Below are positions 11,053 to 22,077 of a stretch of DNA of 64,000 nucleotides, one piece after another; the first letter of the stretch is position 1, and every line of letters starts with the position of its first letter. The stretch covers positions 66,558,044 through 66,622,043 of the forward strand of contig OX393551.1 of assembly GCA_947650365.1 (NCBI GenBank), given 5' to 3'. The DNA is from Chamaelirium japonicum (lineage: Eukaryota > Streptophyta > Magnoliopsida > Liliales > Melanthiaceae). The position numbers and the translations under genes are program-made. A model generated the notes under the pieces. It ran no database searches. It was not told the origin of the DNA and saw nothing but the letters and a program-made list of their open reading frames with translations.

Positions 11053-12395
11053 AGTGCACCTAGAATAGTCATCGATAAACACATAATACATGTAACCCGA
11101 AATAGATGCAACAGGAGCTGGACCCCAAATGTCCGAATGTACTAAATCAAATAAAGCATCAGATTGGGAAGCGCTAGCAGAGAATGGAAGAGCTAGATGC
11201 TTTGCCGGTCTACAACCCGTACAAACAGAGAGGGGGAAGAAGGACGCTCGACCCAAAGCGCCCGAACGGAATACACTTTTGAGTCGATCACTCAATATAT
11301 GACCTAACCTTCTGTGCCACAGGTCGGCATCAGAGGTAACAGACATGACAGACGCAACAGAAACGGAAGACACATGTAGATGGTCCAGCTGGTAAAGTCC
11401 TCCTGCTCTACGGCCCAGCCCAATCCTCTGACCCGTCCGCGAAACCTGCACAACACAAACAGAATGGGTGAAGGTGACAGTCAAGCCAGAGTCACAAAGA
11501 GAACTGATAGAGATCAGATTAATGTTAAGACGAGGGGCATGATGGACATGGGGTAGGGTCAGGCAACCAGAAGGGTCAGAGGTGGTAGTGATGGATCTAC
11601 ATTGCGGAATAGGGACGAGAGTCCCATCCGCAGTGCGAACCTCCTGGTGGGTGGTAGTAGGAGAACAGTCCGTGAGGATAGTGGAGTCAAAGGTGAGGTG
11701 ACAGGAGGCACCCGAATCAAAGATCCATGGAGTAGTAGTACCAGAGGTGGCAGACAGGCCGTGAGCAGTCGCGGAGCCGGTGGAGGCTAGGTGGCGAAGA
11801 AGGAGCTCCTCGAGGCGCTGAAGACGGTCCGGCTCAGGCTGAGAAGGTGTTGTGGTAGCAGTGGGGAGCGTCGAATCCTCTACTGTAGCCGCTGTACCAC
11901 CAAAGTGGCGAAAGGAGGACGAAACACGTCCACGGCTCCGTCCACCTCGATCGCCGCGTCGATCGTCACGGGAAGTCGAAGCCCAACATGGGGCTCTCTC
12001 ATCCGGACCCCAGCGAGGGTTGCGTGGAGGACGTGTAGGGCATTCGCGCTTCATGTGTCCGGGCTCCTTGCAGTAATGATAGAAGATAGCCTCATCGGAG
12101 AACCCGGCCGCCAGGACAGTGTCGGAGCTAGGAGCAAGTGGAGGAGGACGAGCGCCCTGAGTCTGAAGGCGGGTCTCCTCATCGACCAAGGCGAGTAGAG
12201 CATCCTCTAGCCGAGGGACTGGCTCACGGTGCAAGAGCTGAGCAGCGATGAGGGCAAAGTCCGGCCGACGTGCTGCCAGGAACTGGTGCAGGTGGCCCTC
12301 ATCGAGGTAGCGCTGGAAATCCCGAGAGCGGGGGCAAGCACACCGCTCCGGGATCATGGAGTCCAGCTCATGCCAGTATGCACTGACTGAAGAAG
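11053..12395 (-). pseudogene. Copia gag C-half, protease and integrase N-domain
   Basis: Read on the minus strand from the frameshift near 12390. The gag part contains YWHELDSMIP and a nucleocapsid knuckle YX2CKEPGHMKREC (about 12039-12080) whose first Cys is replaced by Tyr. The aspartic protease is marked by WIFDSGASCHLT (DSGA at 11707-11718). The GAG-pre-integrase zinc domain has WHRRLGH and CTGCRPAKH (about 11196-11330). The integrase core starts with LVHSDIWGP, the first catalytic Asp. The frame ends at 11050-11052. In intact relatives all of this is one polyprotein. Confidence 0.93.
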
Positions 12396-12856
12396 TCCTG
12401 AATCGTGCGCTCCCCCAGACGTGCAGACTGCGAGTCACAGATAAGCTGATGCCGGCGTGCACCGCCGCGCGGAAGAAACCAGTCCCGGAGATAGTCCCAC
12501 ATCGCACGCGCTGTAGGAAGGCGGCCGATGGGAGCAAGGAGCGGACGAGCAACAGAGTCCAGAAGGTATGCCCGGATGGCCTGATCGTGGCGGCGCCACG
12601 TAAGAGCAGCAACCGTGGCTGCCGTGGTAGTAGTCGCAGCAGAAGACGCGGCACTGCTGGTGACAGAAGAGGACCCGGAGTAGGCAGCTGGAGGGGGATC
12701 ATCGCCGGTGATGTAACCCCAAAGATCGCGACTGGAGAGCGCGGCCTCGACGGTGAGCGACCAATCAGGCCAGTAGCTGGCCGAGGACAACTGAAAGGTG
12801 ACCGCCTTCAGCGGTGGAGAGATCGCAACGACGGACGGCACTGTAGGAGACGCCAT
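12368..12856 (-). pseudogene. Copia gag N-terminal half
   Basis: The start codon at 12854-12856 opens MASPTVPSVVAISPPLKAV, followed by the copia gag pattern NYxxW-like SASYWPDWSLTVEAAL, LWGYITGDD and WDYLRDWF. Near ERTIQDFFSQ the frame shifts (about 12390): the intended continuation VSAYWHELDSMIP is found in the neighbouring frame. Gag would form the cytoplasmic virus-like particle. The start is chosen because it lies after the leader and no upstream coding similarity is visible. Confidence 0.88.
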
Positions 12857-12899
12857 GGAGGAGACTCAAATGAGAGGGGAACCGGGAGAAGGTGTGCGG

Positions 12900-13440
12900 G
12901 TGATGGGGAGAGGAAGGGGGGGGGAGTAGCCGAGTGGGCTGTCAGGGCAGAGGGAGGGGGCGGGGGGGGCTGTCGGGGCAGAGGAAGGGGGCTGGGGAGG
13001 TGGCAGGAGGGGCCGGTGGGGCTGTCGGGGCAGAGGAAGGGGGGCGGGGGGGGCTGGGGAGGTGGCGGGTGGGGTCGGTGGGGCTGTCGGGGCAGAGGGA
13101 GGGGGCGGGAGGGGGCGGAAGTGGGCGGAGGTAGCGGAGGAGGGCTGGGGAGGGTGCAGGAGGGCCTGGGGAGGGGGTCGGGAGGGCCTGGGGAGGGGGC
13201 GGGTGTGGTCGGGGGGCTGTCGGGGCAGAGGAAGGGGGGGGGGGGGCTGGGGAGGTTGCGGTGGTGCCGGGGGGGCTGTCGGGGCAGAGGAAGGGGGGCG
13301 GGGGGGGCTGGGGAGGTGGTGGGTGGGGCCGGTGGGGCTGTCGGGGCAGAGGGAGAGGGCTGGAGTGGGCAGAGGTGCTGCCGGGGTGGAGGAGAGGCCG
13401 GAGGTGCTGCCGGGGTGGAGGAGAGGCCGGAGTTTGGTGC
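12900..13440 (-). repeat. G/C-asymmetric minisatellite in the copia leader
   Basis: Between the primer-binding site and gag lies about 540 bp of imperfect tandem units. They are built on GGGGCTGTCGGGGCAGAGG followed by a G-run-rich segment of variable length, with unit spacing of about 60-100 bp. The plus strand is almost pure G/A with some C/T, so the element's own RNA is C-rich here. Long open frames on both strands (such as 12356-13471 plus) come from this bias and are not genes. Confidence 0.9.
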
Positions 13441-13464
13441 CGTCATCGCGCGAGAAACCCTAGA

Positions 13465-13476
13465 GCTCTGATACCA
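13465..13476 (-). other. Primer-binding site, initiator-Met tRNA type
   Basis: Read on the minus strand, TGGTATCAGAGC begins directly after the 5' LTR. It is the complement of the 3' end of plant initiator methionine tRNA and typical of copia elements. Confidence 0.95.
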
Positions 13477-13617
13477 TGTTAGGAGATGATGGCTAGGGTT
13501 TGGAGAGGAATAGAATACTCTCTATTGAGGGACTCAAGCCCAATATATATGTACATGTATGACCATACAACCTGACCCGACTGTACATGTAACCCGACCC
13601 ATCTATATACATTAACA
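13477..13617 (-). repeat. Copia 5' LTR (141 bp)
   Basis: Same length and ends as the LTR at 8292-8432, with three transitions between the two copies. It is followed on the plus strand by the target duplication CCAGT at 13618-13622. Confidence 0.95.
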
Positions 13618-13622
13618 CCAGT

Positions 13623-14787
13623 TTTTCATGTAGATCAAGTGATAAAGATGGGCTCATATTTTCTAGGATTTTCAGAAGACTAGAAAACAAGAAAACAACA
13701 TGGACCTTGATTATTTCATAGACAAGGAAAAAAGAATGAAAATGTGCAGTGGGAACTATGAGAAACCTAACTACTTGAAAGTGCTCAATTATCAAAATAT
13801 ATCCACGAACCAAAAGCAGGTTTAACCGTTTAACTGTAACCCCAAAAACAAGATGAAACAAAAGTAGGTTTAACCATAACCACAAAACCAAGATATTCTC
13901 TGAGCAAAGCCTGCTTGGAATTGGCAGCGAAGGGACCTATAGGGAAAACATGACATGCTCCTGATAAGTATTGCCCATGAGGTCAATGTTCAACTCAAGT
14001 TGTAAAACAACATTAAACTTTAGCATTTGTTGACAAGTATTGCCCATGGGGCCAAAGTTCAACACAAAGGCTAATTCAAGCAGACATGCTGTTCAAATCT
14101 GTGTGGCAAGAATTTTGTAGGACCTCATTGCACTGGCTTAAGGGCCACTGATTTATGTTACCTTAGCAGAAATGACTACATAATTTGATATAATCTTAAA
14201 TTTACGGCTCCTGCAAATGGAGAACCACAGATCTGTTCCTTCCTTGTTTATTGCCTATTTGAATGATGCATGTGAACATTATTCTACATTCAATAATACA
14301 AAATAAGTTGTTAGCCCTAATTTTTCTTAACAACACTTTAATTTAGTCTACTCACAGTCAATATCTTATAAAGGATCCAATTTATTTTAATCAGCAACAA
14401 GCATAACATATGAGAAGCAAATGGATCATACAAGCATTACTTTTAGTTCACTAATAAAACATCGTCATTAATATAAGCGTGTATAAGACATTTTTGTAGT
14501 CCCCATCCTACTTGTTCAATTAAGGTTTTAATAATGCACTGCCTGCCCTAGGGCACACTTAGCATGGAGTGAACAAATGGATCCAAGACAGCGATAGACC
14601 TGTACACTACACGCAAAGATGCCATGCTGTGTCTAAAAATCATGAGCCTTGCTCATGTGCAGCTCTAGCAAAAACGAGTTCAACTACAGAAAAATCAGAC
14701 ATTGAATTGCATGCGACCTAAAGCTCTATAACAACAAGTGTATCACTTGAAAATGGAAATAAAATATGAATAAGAAATATATTCATT
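13623..14787 (-). other. 5' part of intron 1 of the PQ-loop gene
   Basis: AT-rich intron sequence with no recognised coding or mobile element. The donor GTAATG (minus strand, 14789-14784) follows exon 1 directly. Confidence 0.6.
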
Positions 14788-14789
14788 AC

Positions 14790-15025
14790 CCAACAATCCA
14801 TGTCATCAAGAAAGCAATTGAAAGGCCCTCCGCGGATTTTTCTTTATAATTTGAGATGATCTGAGGGATCTCTGCAACACCCCAACTGACAACGCTGACC
14901 ATACCAAGGGTTAAAGCAACACCATCCTTTACACTGCATAAACAGTACTTCAAGTAGGTCCGAGCCCACTGAGAGCAATGCCGATCTAGAGAGCAAACAG
15001 GGGGAGTTCCTTTAAGAAGCCTCAT
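14790..15025 (-). CDS. PQ-loop repeat membrane protein, first coding exon
   Basis: This exon encodes 78 residues plus two bases of a Gly codon, starting MRLLKGTPPVCSLDRHC and containing the PQ-loop core SWGVAEIPQIISNYKEKS followed by EGLSIAFLMTWIVG. The proline-glutamine pair, the preceding helix and the following helix are diagnostic of the PQ-loop family. Plant members resemble yeast YPQ and animal PQLC2 vacuolar or lysosomal exporters of basic amino acids; that function is inferred from family. The start codon at 15023-15025 is chosen because plant homologues begin at the same point before the cysteine-containing N-terminus. Bases 15026-15049 would be 5' UTR in the same exon, after an acceptor (TTTTATGCAG) at 15050-15051. 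The donor at 14788-14789 leads into the very large intron 1. Confidence 0.9.
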
Positions 15026-15049
15026 AATTTGCAAAGACCAACTTCTAAC

Positions 15050-15286
15050 CTGCATAAAACAATTTAGTCAAATGTTCTATCTTTTCTTCTTTTTTGGAGA
15101 AATCCATGAGGAGGGCTAAGGTCTGGACCCCTACCGGTTATTTATTCGATGAACTGGAACAATCACCAAGAGAATTCACCAGCTGAGCTAGGTAGCACAG
15201 GCGTCAAATGTTCTATCTGAAATTAAAGAAGCATCCAAACACCTAAGAAGATAAGTAGCTCTAGTTAAATAGTCCACTTCCTTGTA
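15050..15286 (-). other. Upstream of the first coding exon: probable 5'-UTR intron
   Basis: The acceptor ending in AG at 15050-15051 implies an upstream non-coding exon at higher coordinates, which I could not find. The stretch is otherwise unremarkable, with a CT-rich run near 15085 on the plus strand. Confidence 0.45.
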
Positions 15287-15370
15287 TAAGATAAAAGCTT
15301 CTAGCATTTGAGACCCCTAGAAGTTTTAGAATGTGTTGGTTTTTTTGGACATTCTATCTAAGGTAAGGTG

Positions 15371-16959
15371 TAGGGCTAGAGCTTGGGCGGTTTGGACCCG
15401 ACCCAAACCGAATTTTGGGTGGGTTTGGGTTGATGCATTTGAAGATTGGGTTGAGTTAAGAGTTAAAAAATTACAACCCGAGTAGACTTTGGGTCAGGCT
15501 CAGGTTGAGGGGTCGGGCAACCATCCCGAGTATCTATGAGTCTGTTATATATAGGTAGCCATCACAACCATCCCGAGTACTCATATGTTGAGGCGTCATA
15601 ATCACAGTCATCCGTTTCACCCAGTCCCATATTATTTATTTGCTTCTTGCTTATCAAATAAAGACATTATCTAATGATCTAGTAAATTGCATGGATAGAA
15701 ATGCAAAAAAAGTTGTATGGTAGTGTTAGCAAGTATAAGTTTTTTTAGATTTTGATCTTCAAAGGGTAAAATTTTAAACAAAAAGTATTCCTGAACCCGC
15801 ACAACCTGACCCATCCTACCTACTTGGGCTAACCCGAGCATAGAAATTTTTGCTCGGGTTGGGCTTGGGTTCACCCCCAACTAAGGTACAAAATCTCGAG
15901 ATATTTCGCGAAATATCTCGGTTTTCTCAAACCTCGGCACGAAATTCCTATTGTGATATCGAACGAAATAGGAATCACGATAATATCGCGATATTTCGCA
16001 TGATATATTTGTCGGCACGAAATATCGCGATATTTCGTGGAAATTTCGAGACATTTCGGGAAGTTTCGAGAAATTTCGGGATTTTGGCACCGAAATGTTG
16101 GGACTGACTAGTTATTAAGTAAATGTCGTCTTACTTAATTTTTATTTTCCCCATTTACTTTAAGTTATTATATGTAAATAAGCAAATACCCCCCCCCCAT
16201 TTGATTTCAATAAAAATATCAAAAAAATCAAAAACCAAGTGAATCAAAATGTAGGTTTTCAGTTTTAGTAGGAGAAAACAGTTTTTTCGGTTTTTCATAA
16301 AATTGGTATGTTGAGAAAAGTGGTTAAATCAACTCATTTTTAGCTCAAAAAATTCCACAAGATGTAGAACTACAAGTAAATCTAGAAAACCATGGTCCGT
16401 CAAAGAAAATTTTGAATGTATAAAAACTTTTCTTTATAAAAACTCATTTTTTCAGACTTAGTAAAAAAACAGTGTTTTGCATTTCAGCATAATTTTTGCA
16501 CGATTTTAAACTTGCACAACTTTCTTGTTTTAAATCCGTTTCCAAAATCGTTTGAAGCATTATTTTAACAACCAACTAATCTTTATTTTGGAAATATTTT
16601 TATCCACAAAAAAGATTAAAAGCTATTTTAAAAATATAGATCAAAACAGAACCAAACAAGGCTGCACAAGACTCACAGACTCAAATGTATAATACATGCT
16701 TTGTGATGCTCTACACCTGTAGATTGGGTATAATTATTATCTGAGTGTTCCAAATTGTGTATATATACTTGTTTATGACTATGCAGAGATTCACTGAAAA
16801 ATTCTATTAAAAAATCAATATTTCCACTATTTCTATAAAATCACAATATTTCCACACTGTCGAAATATTTCCATATCCAGAGGGGTCGAAATATTGACCG
16901 AAATGGAAATTTCGAACCTTGCCCCCAACCAGACCCAACCCGCCCGAGTTGCAACCCTA
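15371..16959. mobile_element. hAT-like non-autonomous element carrying a nested hAT-like element
   Basis: Ends are TAGGGCTAGAGCTTGGGCGG and, inverted on the right, TAGGGTTGCAACTCGGGCGG. Flanking 8-mers GTAAGGTG (15363-15370) and GGAAGGTG (16960-16967) match at 7 of 8 positions, the duplication size of hAT elements. The interior is rich in GACCC/GGGTC words and does not code. Without the nested insertion it would be about 541 bp. Confidence 0.8.
15882..16921. mobile_element. hAT-like non-autonomous element 'CAAGGTTC', copy 1
   Basis: This 1040-bp element has ends TAAGGTACAAAATCTC and, inverted, CAAGGTTCGAAATTTC. It is flanked by the perfect 8-bp duplication CCCCCAAC (15874-15881 and 16922-16929). 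The subterminal parts are made of CGAAATATCGCGATATTTCG-like words in both orientations and the middle is AT-rich. A second copy lies at 22541-23697. Confidence 0.9.
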
Positions 16960-17067
16960 GGAAGGTGATCGTCCTTATAACAAAATCAACACGTTCTAAA
17001 CGTTCTAGTGTCACTAATTCACCATATGTCATAGGGTAGTCCCTACAACATTGTCATAGGAACCCTA

Positions 17068-17071
<4 letters not shown>

Positions 17072-17119
<48 letters not shown>
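17072..17119. repeat. (TA)n tract 1
   Basis: Uninterrupted TA repeat separating the family B half copy from the family A element. Confidence 0.98.
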
Positions 17120-17122
<3 letters not shown>

Positions 17123-17497
17123 AAAAAAGAGCCTAAACCTGAGGTGCACCGTCATTGCTGCACCTCAGGCATTGTTTGCCATCCTAGAAGTTTTAGAATT
17201 TGGTGATTTTTGGTGAATGTGTTCTCTAAAGTAAGGTGATCATCCTCACAAAAAATAAGTAAATTCTAAAACTTCTAGGGTCGTCAAATGTTCGAAACAT
17301 TTTTGACCGTTCACTATAACCGTTAATTTTGCCGAGCTCATTTGATGACCCTAGAAGTTCTAGAATTTGATGATTTTTGGTGAGAATGATCACCTTACCC
17401 TAGACAAGGCACCCACCAAAAATCATCAAATTCTAAAACTTCTAGGGAGGGTAAACAAGCGAGAGGTGCAGCAACGATGCTACACCTCAGGTATAGG

Positions 17498-17498
<1 letters not shown>
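17120..17498. mobile_element. TA-tract-bounded inverted-repeat element, family A
   Basis: About 380 bp between TA tracts 1 and 2. The ends are inverted: CCTAAACCTGAGGTGCA on the left and TGCTACACCTCAGGTATAGG on the right. Inside are two inverted copies of the shared core (CTAGAAGTTTTAGAATTTG, then GATTTTTGGTG, then GATGATCA/TGATCACC words) around an AACCGTTAA centre. No coding capacity. Confidence 0.85.

Positions 17499-17563
<65 letters not shown>
17499..17563. repeat. (TA)n tract 2
   Basis: Uninterrupted TA repeat shared as right flank of family A and left flank of the family B element. Confidence 0.98.
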
Positions 17564-17566
<3 letters not shown>

Positions 17567-18207
17567 AGGGCTGGGTTCCTATAACATGTCATAGGGAGTA
17601 CCCTATGACATATGGTGAATTAGTAATGCTAGAATGCTTAGAATGTGCTGAATTTTTTTGAGGGTGATCATCTTACCTTAGATAGAATGTCCACAAAAAA
17701 TCAAAGCATTCTAAAACTTGTTGGAGCATCAAATGCTAGAAGGTTTATTGGCCATCCATTTTAACCGTTAAATTGAAAATCATATTTGATGCCTCTAGAA
17801 GTTTTAGAATAAGCCGATTTTTTGCGGGGGTCCTATCTATGACATGTCATAGAGAGTACCCTATGACATATGGTGAGTTAGTGACCCTAGAATATTTAGA
17901 ATGTTCTGAATTTTTATAAGGATGATCACCCTATCATAGATAGGACCCCCGCAAAAAATCGGCTTATTCTAAAACTTCTAGAGGCATCAAATATGATTTT
18001 AAATTTAACAGTTAAAATGGATGGCCGATAAAGCTTCTAGCATTTGATGCTCCAACAAGTTTTAGAATGCTTTGATTTTTTGTGGACATTCTATCTAAGG
18101 TAAGATGATCACCCTCAAAAAAATTCAGCACATTCTAAGCATTCTAGCATTACTAATTCACCATATGTCATAGGGTACTCCCTATGACATGTCATAGGAA
18201 CCCAGCC

Positions 18208-18210
<3 letters not shown>
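17564..18210. mobile_element. TA-tract-bounded inverted-repeat element, family B, composite copy
   Basis: About 647 bp. Left end GAGGGCTGGGTTCCTATAAC; right end GTCATAGGAACCCAGCCCTC, its inverse. Arms carry TAGGGTACTCCCTATGACAT words and the shared core. The centre contains a second partial copy of the same arm (about 17835-17945), as if one family member had inserted into or recombined with another. Confidence 0.88.

Positions 18211-18289
<79 letters not shown>
18211..18289. repeat. (TA)n tract 3
   Basis: Uninterrupted TA repeat between family B and family C elements. Confidence 0.98.
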
Positions 18290-18291
<2 letters not shown>

Positions 18292-18610
18292 TTGGCTGCC
18301 TATTTTGACGAAATGGGCAGCCACCCACTCCAAGCATAAGCATCTTACCTTAGATAGAACACCCACAAAAAATCAGCACATTCTAAAACTTTCAGGGGCA
18401 TCAAATGTTATATTTCAGATTAACAATTACAACGAAAGTTCGATAAAACATCTAACATTTGATGCCCCTAGGAGTTTTAGAATGTGCTGATTTTTTGTGG
18501 GTGTTCTATCTAAGATAAGGTGCTTATGCTCACAAAAAATCAGCACATTCTAAAACTCCTAAGAGCTTCAAATGGGTGGCTACCTATTTCTCCAAAATAG
18601 GCTGGCAGCT

Positions 18611-18615
<5 letters not shown>
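18290..18615. mobile_element. TA-tract-bounded inverted-repeat element, family C
   Basis: About 326 bp. Left end GTTGGCTGCCTATTTTGACG and right end TCCAAAATAGGCTGGCAGCT are inverted relatives. The arms hold CAGCACATTCTAAAACT and GTGGGTGTTCTATCTAAG words in inverted pairs around an ACATTTGATGCCCC centre. Confidence 0.85.

Positions 18616-18659
<44 letters not shown>
18616..18659. repeat. (TA)n tract 4
   Basis: Uninterrupted TA repeat between family C and the first family D hairpin. Confidence 0.98.
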
Positions 18660-18912
<253 letters not shown>

Positions 18913-19491
18913 AAGGGGGGAGGGATACTCTCACTAATCAACTCTTACTAACAAGGTTGACTAATGATCCGGGCCATCCGTTCCGATCATGATGGAGGGC
19001 CCGGATCATCCATCCCTCTCTCTATCTCTCTCTCTCTTTCGATCAACTAAAACCAGCCCCGATCCCCCCCGACCCCGACCCCTTCCCCTCGGGCTCCGGC
19101 TCCGGCTCCCCTCCCGACCCCGACGGCTCCGGCTTCGGCGCCGACCACCCCCTCCCGTCCGGCAGCACCGACCCCGTAGCCCCCTCCCCGACCGGAGCAC
19201 CCCGCAGCCCCCGCAGCTCCGCGCCCCACGCCGACCCGCCGCTCCGTGCCCCGCGCCGATGCAGGAGCCAGAAGGGATCTGGCTGCCGGAGGGGAAGGGG
19301 AAGGGGAAGGGGTCGGGGTCGGGGTCGGGGTCGGGGGGCTGCCATTCGGGGTCGGGGGGGTTGGGGGTTACCGATTGAGAGAGAGAGATAGAGAGTGGGG
19401 GAGGGATAATCTGGACCATAATGATCGGAATGGATGATCCAGATCATTAGCAAGTGGCCATTAGTAAGAGTTGATCAGTGAGAGTATTGTT

Positions 19492-19495
<4 letters not shown>
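18913..19495. mobile_element. TA-tract-bounded element, family E, with C/G-rich centre
   Basis: Long inverted ends: ATACTCTCACTAATCAACTC on the left and GAGTTGATCAGTGAGAGTAT on the right, extended by GATCCGGGCCATCCGTTCCG and a related inverse. The centre (about 19050-19365) is extremely C-rich on one half and G-rich on the other, with CGACCCC and GGGGTCGGGG runs that could pair. CT/GA runs lie inside both arms. The open frames here are bias artefacts. Confidence 0.85.

Positions 19496-19549
<54 letters not shown>
19496..19549. repeat. (TA)n tract 6
   Basis: Uninterrupted TA repeat between family E and family F. Confidence 0.98.
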
Positions 19550-19553
<4 letters not shown>

Positions 19554-20085
19554 AACAAGATGCTACATTCGAAATCAGCGTTCTTCCCTTCTTTGACTGG
19601 TCGCCAGTGGTTATCAAAACCATGAACGATGACAAAAGTCATATGAACTCACAATTGGGAGGTGCTAGAAGTCACCAAAGGTGGTCGCTGGCTGCATATA
19701 TAGTCAGAGGTCACCGGATGAGGTGAAGTGATGAATAGACGACTAACAATGGAAGTAGTCATCGGAGTCCTCTATCGGTGGATGCCGACAGGTGGTGTCA
19801 GCGCAGAGATCACTGGTGGAGGTGATCGGAGGTTGTTGATGTTGATTCTGAACTCACAATCAGGAGGTGCAAGAAGTCACCGGAGGTGGTCGCCAGGTGA
19901 GGTGATGAATAGACGGCTCACAATAGAAGTAGTCACCGGAATCCTCTATCGGCGAACTCCGACAGGTGGTGGCAGCTGAGATCACCTGTGGAGGTGATTG
20001 GAGGTTGTTGATGTTAATTCTGGTCGGAGATCACATATGGCGTGGCCGTGGTAGGTTGTCAAAGTAGCAAAAACGTTGTTTTGAG
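19550..20085. mobile_element. TA-adjacent repeat family F, copy 1
   Basis: Starts GAGAAACAAGATGCTACATT directly after the TA tract and matches 55767-56125, which also starts directly after a TA tract with GAGAAACTAGATTCTATCTT. Shared words include GAACTCACAAT, GAGGTGATGAATAG-like and GGTGGTCGC. Copy 1 carries an internal partial duplication (19740-19850 and 19915-20035). It lacks the obvious inverted ends of its neighbours. Confidence 0.75.

Positions 20086-20881
<796 letters not shown>

Positions 20882-20961
<80 letters not shown>
20882..20961. repeat. (TA)n tract 8
   Basis: Uninterrupted TA repeat between families I and J. Confidence 0.98.

Positions 20962-21899
<938 letters not shown>

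Positions 21900-21983
<84 letters not shown>
21900..21983. repeat. (TA)n tract 10
   Basis: Uninterrupted TA repeat closing the first cluster. The gag-only LTR element starts 94 bp further right. Confidence 0.98.
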
Positions 21984-21986
<3 letters not shown>

Positions 21987-22077
21987 AAGGATTTTGAGAC
22001 AAAGGGGCTAGGATTGATTTCGAGATGAGATAAAGAAGGGTTAGGATTCGTTCTCTCTATAGCAAGACAATGATATA

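Larger units (their letters stand above)
8292..13617 (-). mobile_element. Ty1/copia retrotransposon, complete and recent, inside the PQ-loop intron
   Basis: The 5326-bp element has 141-bp LTRs at both ends (TGTTA...TAACA) and is flanked by the 5-bp target duplication CCAGT (8287-8291 and 13618-13622). It is transcribed on the minus strand: the primer-binding site matching initiator-Met tRNA lies just inside the right LTR and a purine tract just inside the left LTR. The interior encodes gag, protease, integrase, RT and RNase H in copia order, with one frameshift and at least three stops. The two LTRs differ at only 3 of 141 positions, which indicates a young insertion. It lies in the same transcriptional orientation as its host gene, in intron 1. 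Confidence 0.97.
15287..17071. mobile_element. TA-tract element family B, half copy interrupted by nested hAT elements
   Basis: The outer parts (15287-15370 and 16960-17071) together match the right half of the fuller family B copy at 17564-18210. They share AGCTTCTAGCATTTGA, GTGGACATTCTATCTAAGG-type and CACCATATGTCATAGGGTA words in the same order. The right end runs into the TA tract at 17072. The match is split by a 1.6-kb insertion at 15371-16959. Confidence 0.75.

Noticed and set aside
12356-13471. 371-codon plus-strand frame rich in Gly and Arg
   Set aside because: It is antisense to copia gag and the G-rich leader repeat; the opposite strand carries recognisable gag, and the frame's composition comes from the minisatellite.
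17395-17592. Open frames made of alternating Tyr-Ile on both strands
   Set aside because: They are translations of (TA)n tracts; the same pattern appears at every TA tract and has no coding meaning.
19006-19419. Pro- and Gly-rich frames in the family E element
   Set aside because: The centre is a C-rich/G-rich mirror sequence open in several frames on both strands, which indicates composition, not a gene.
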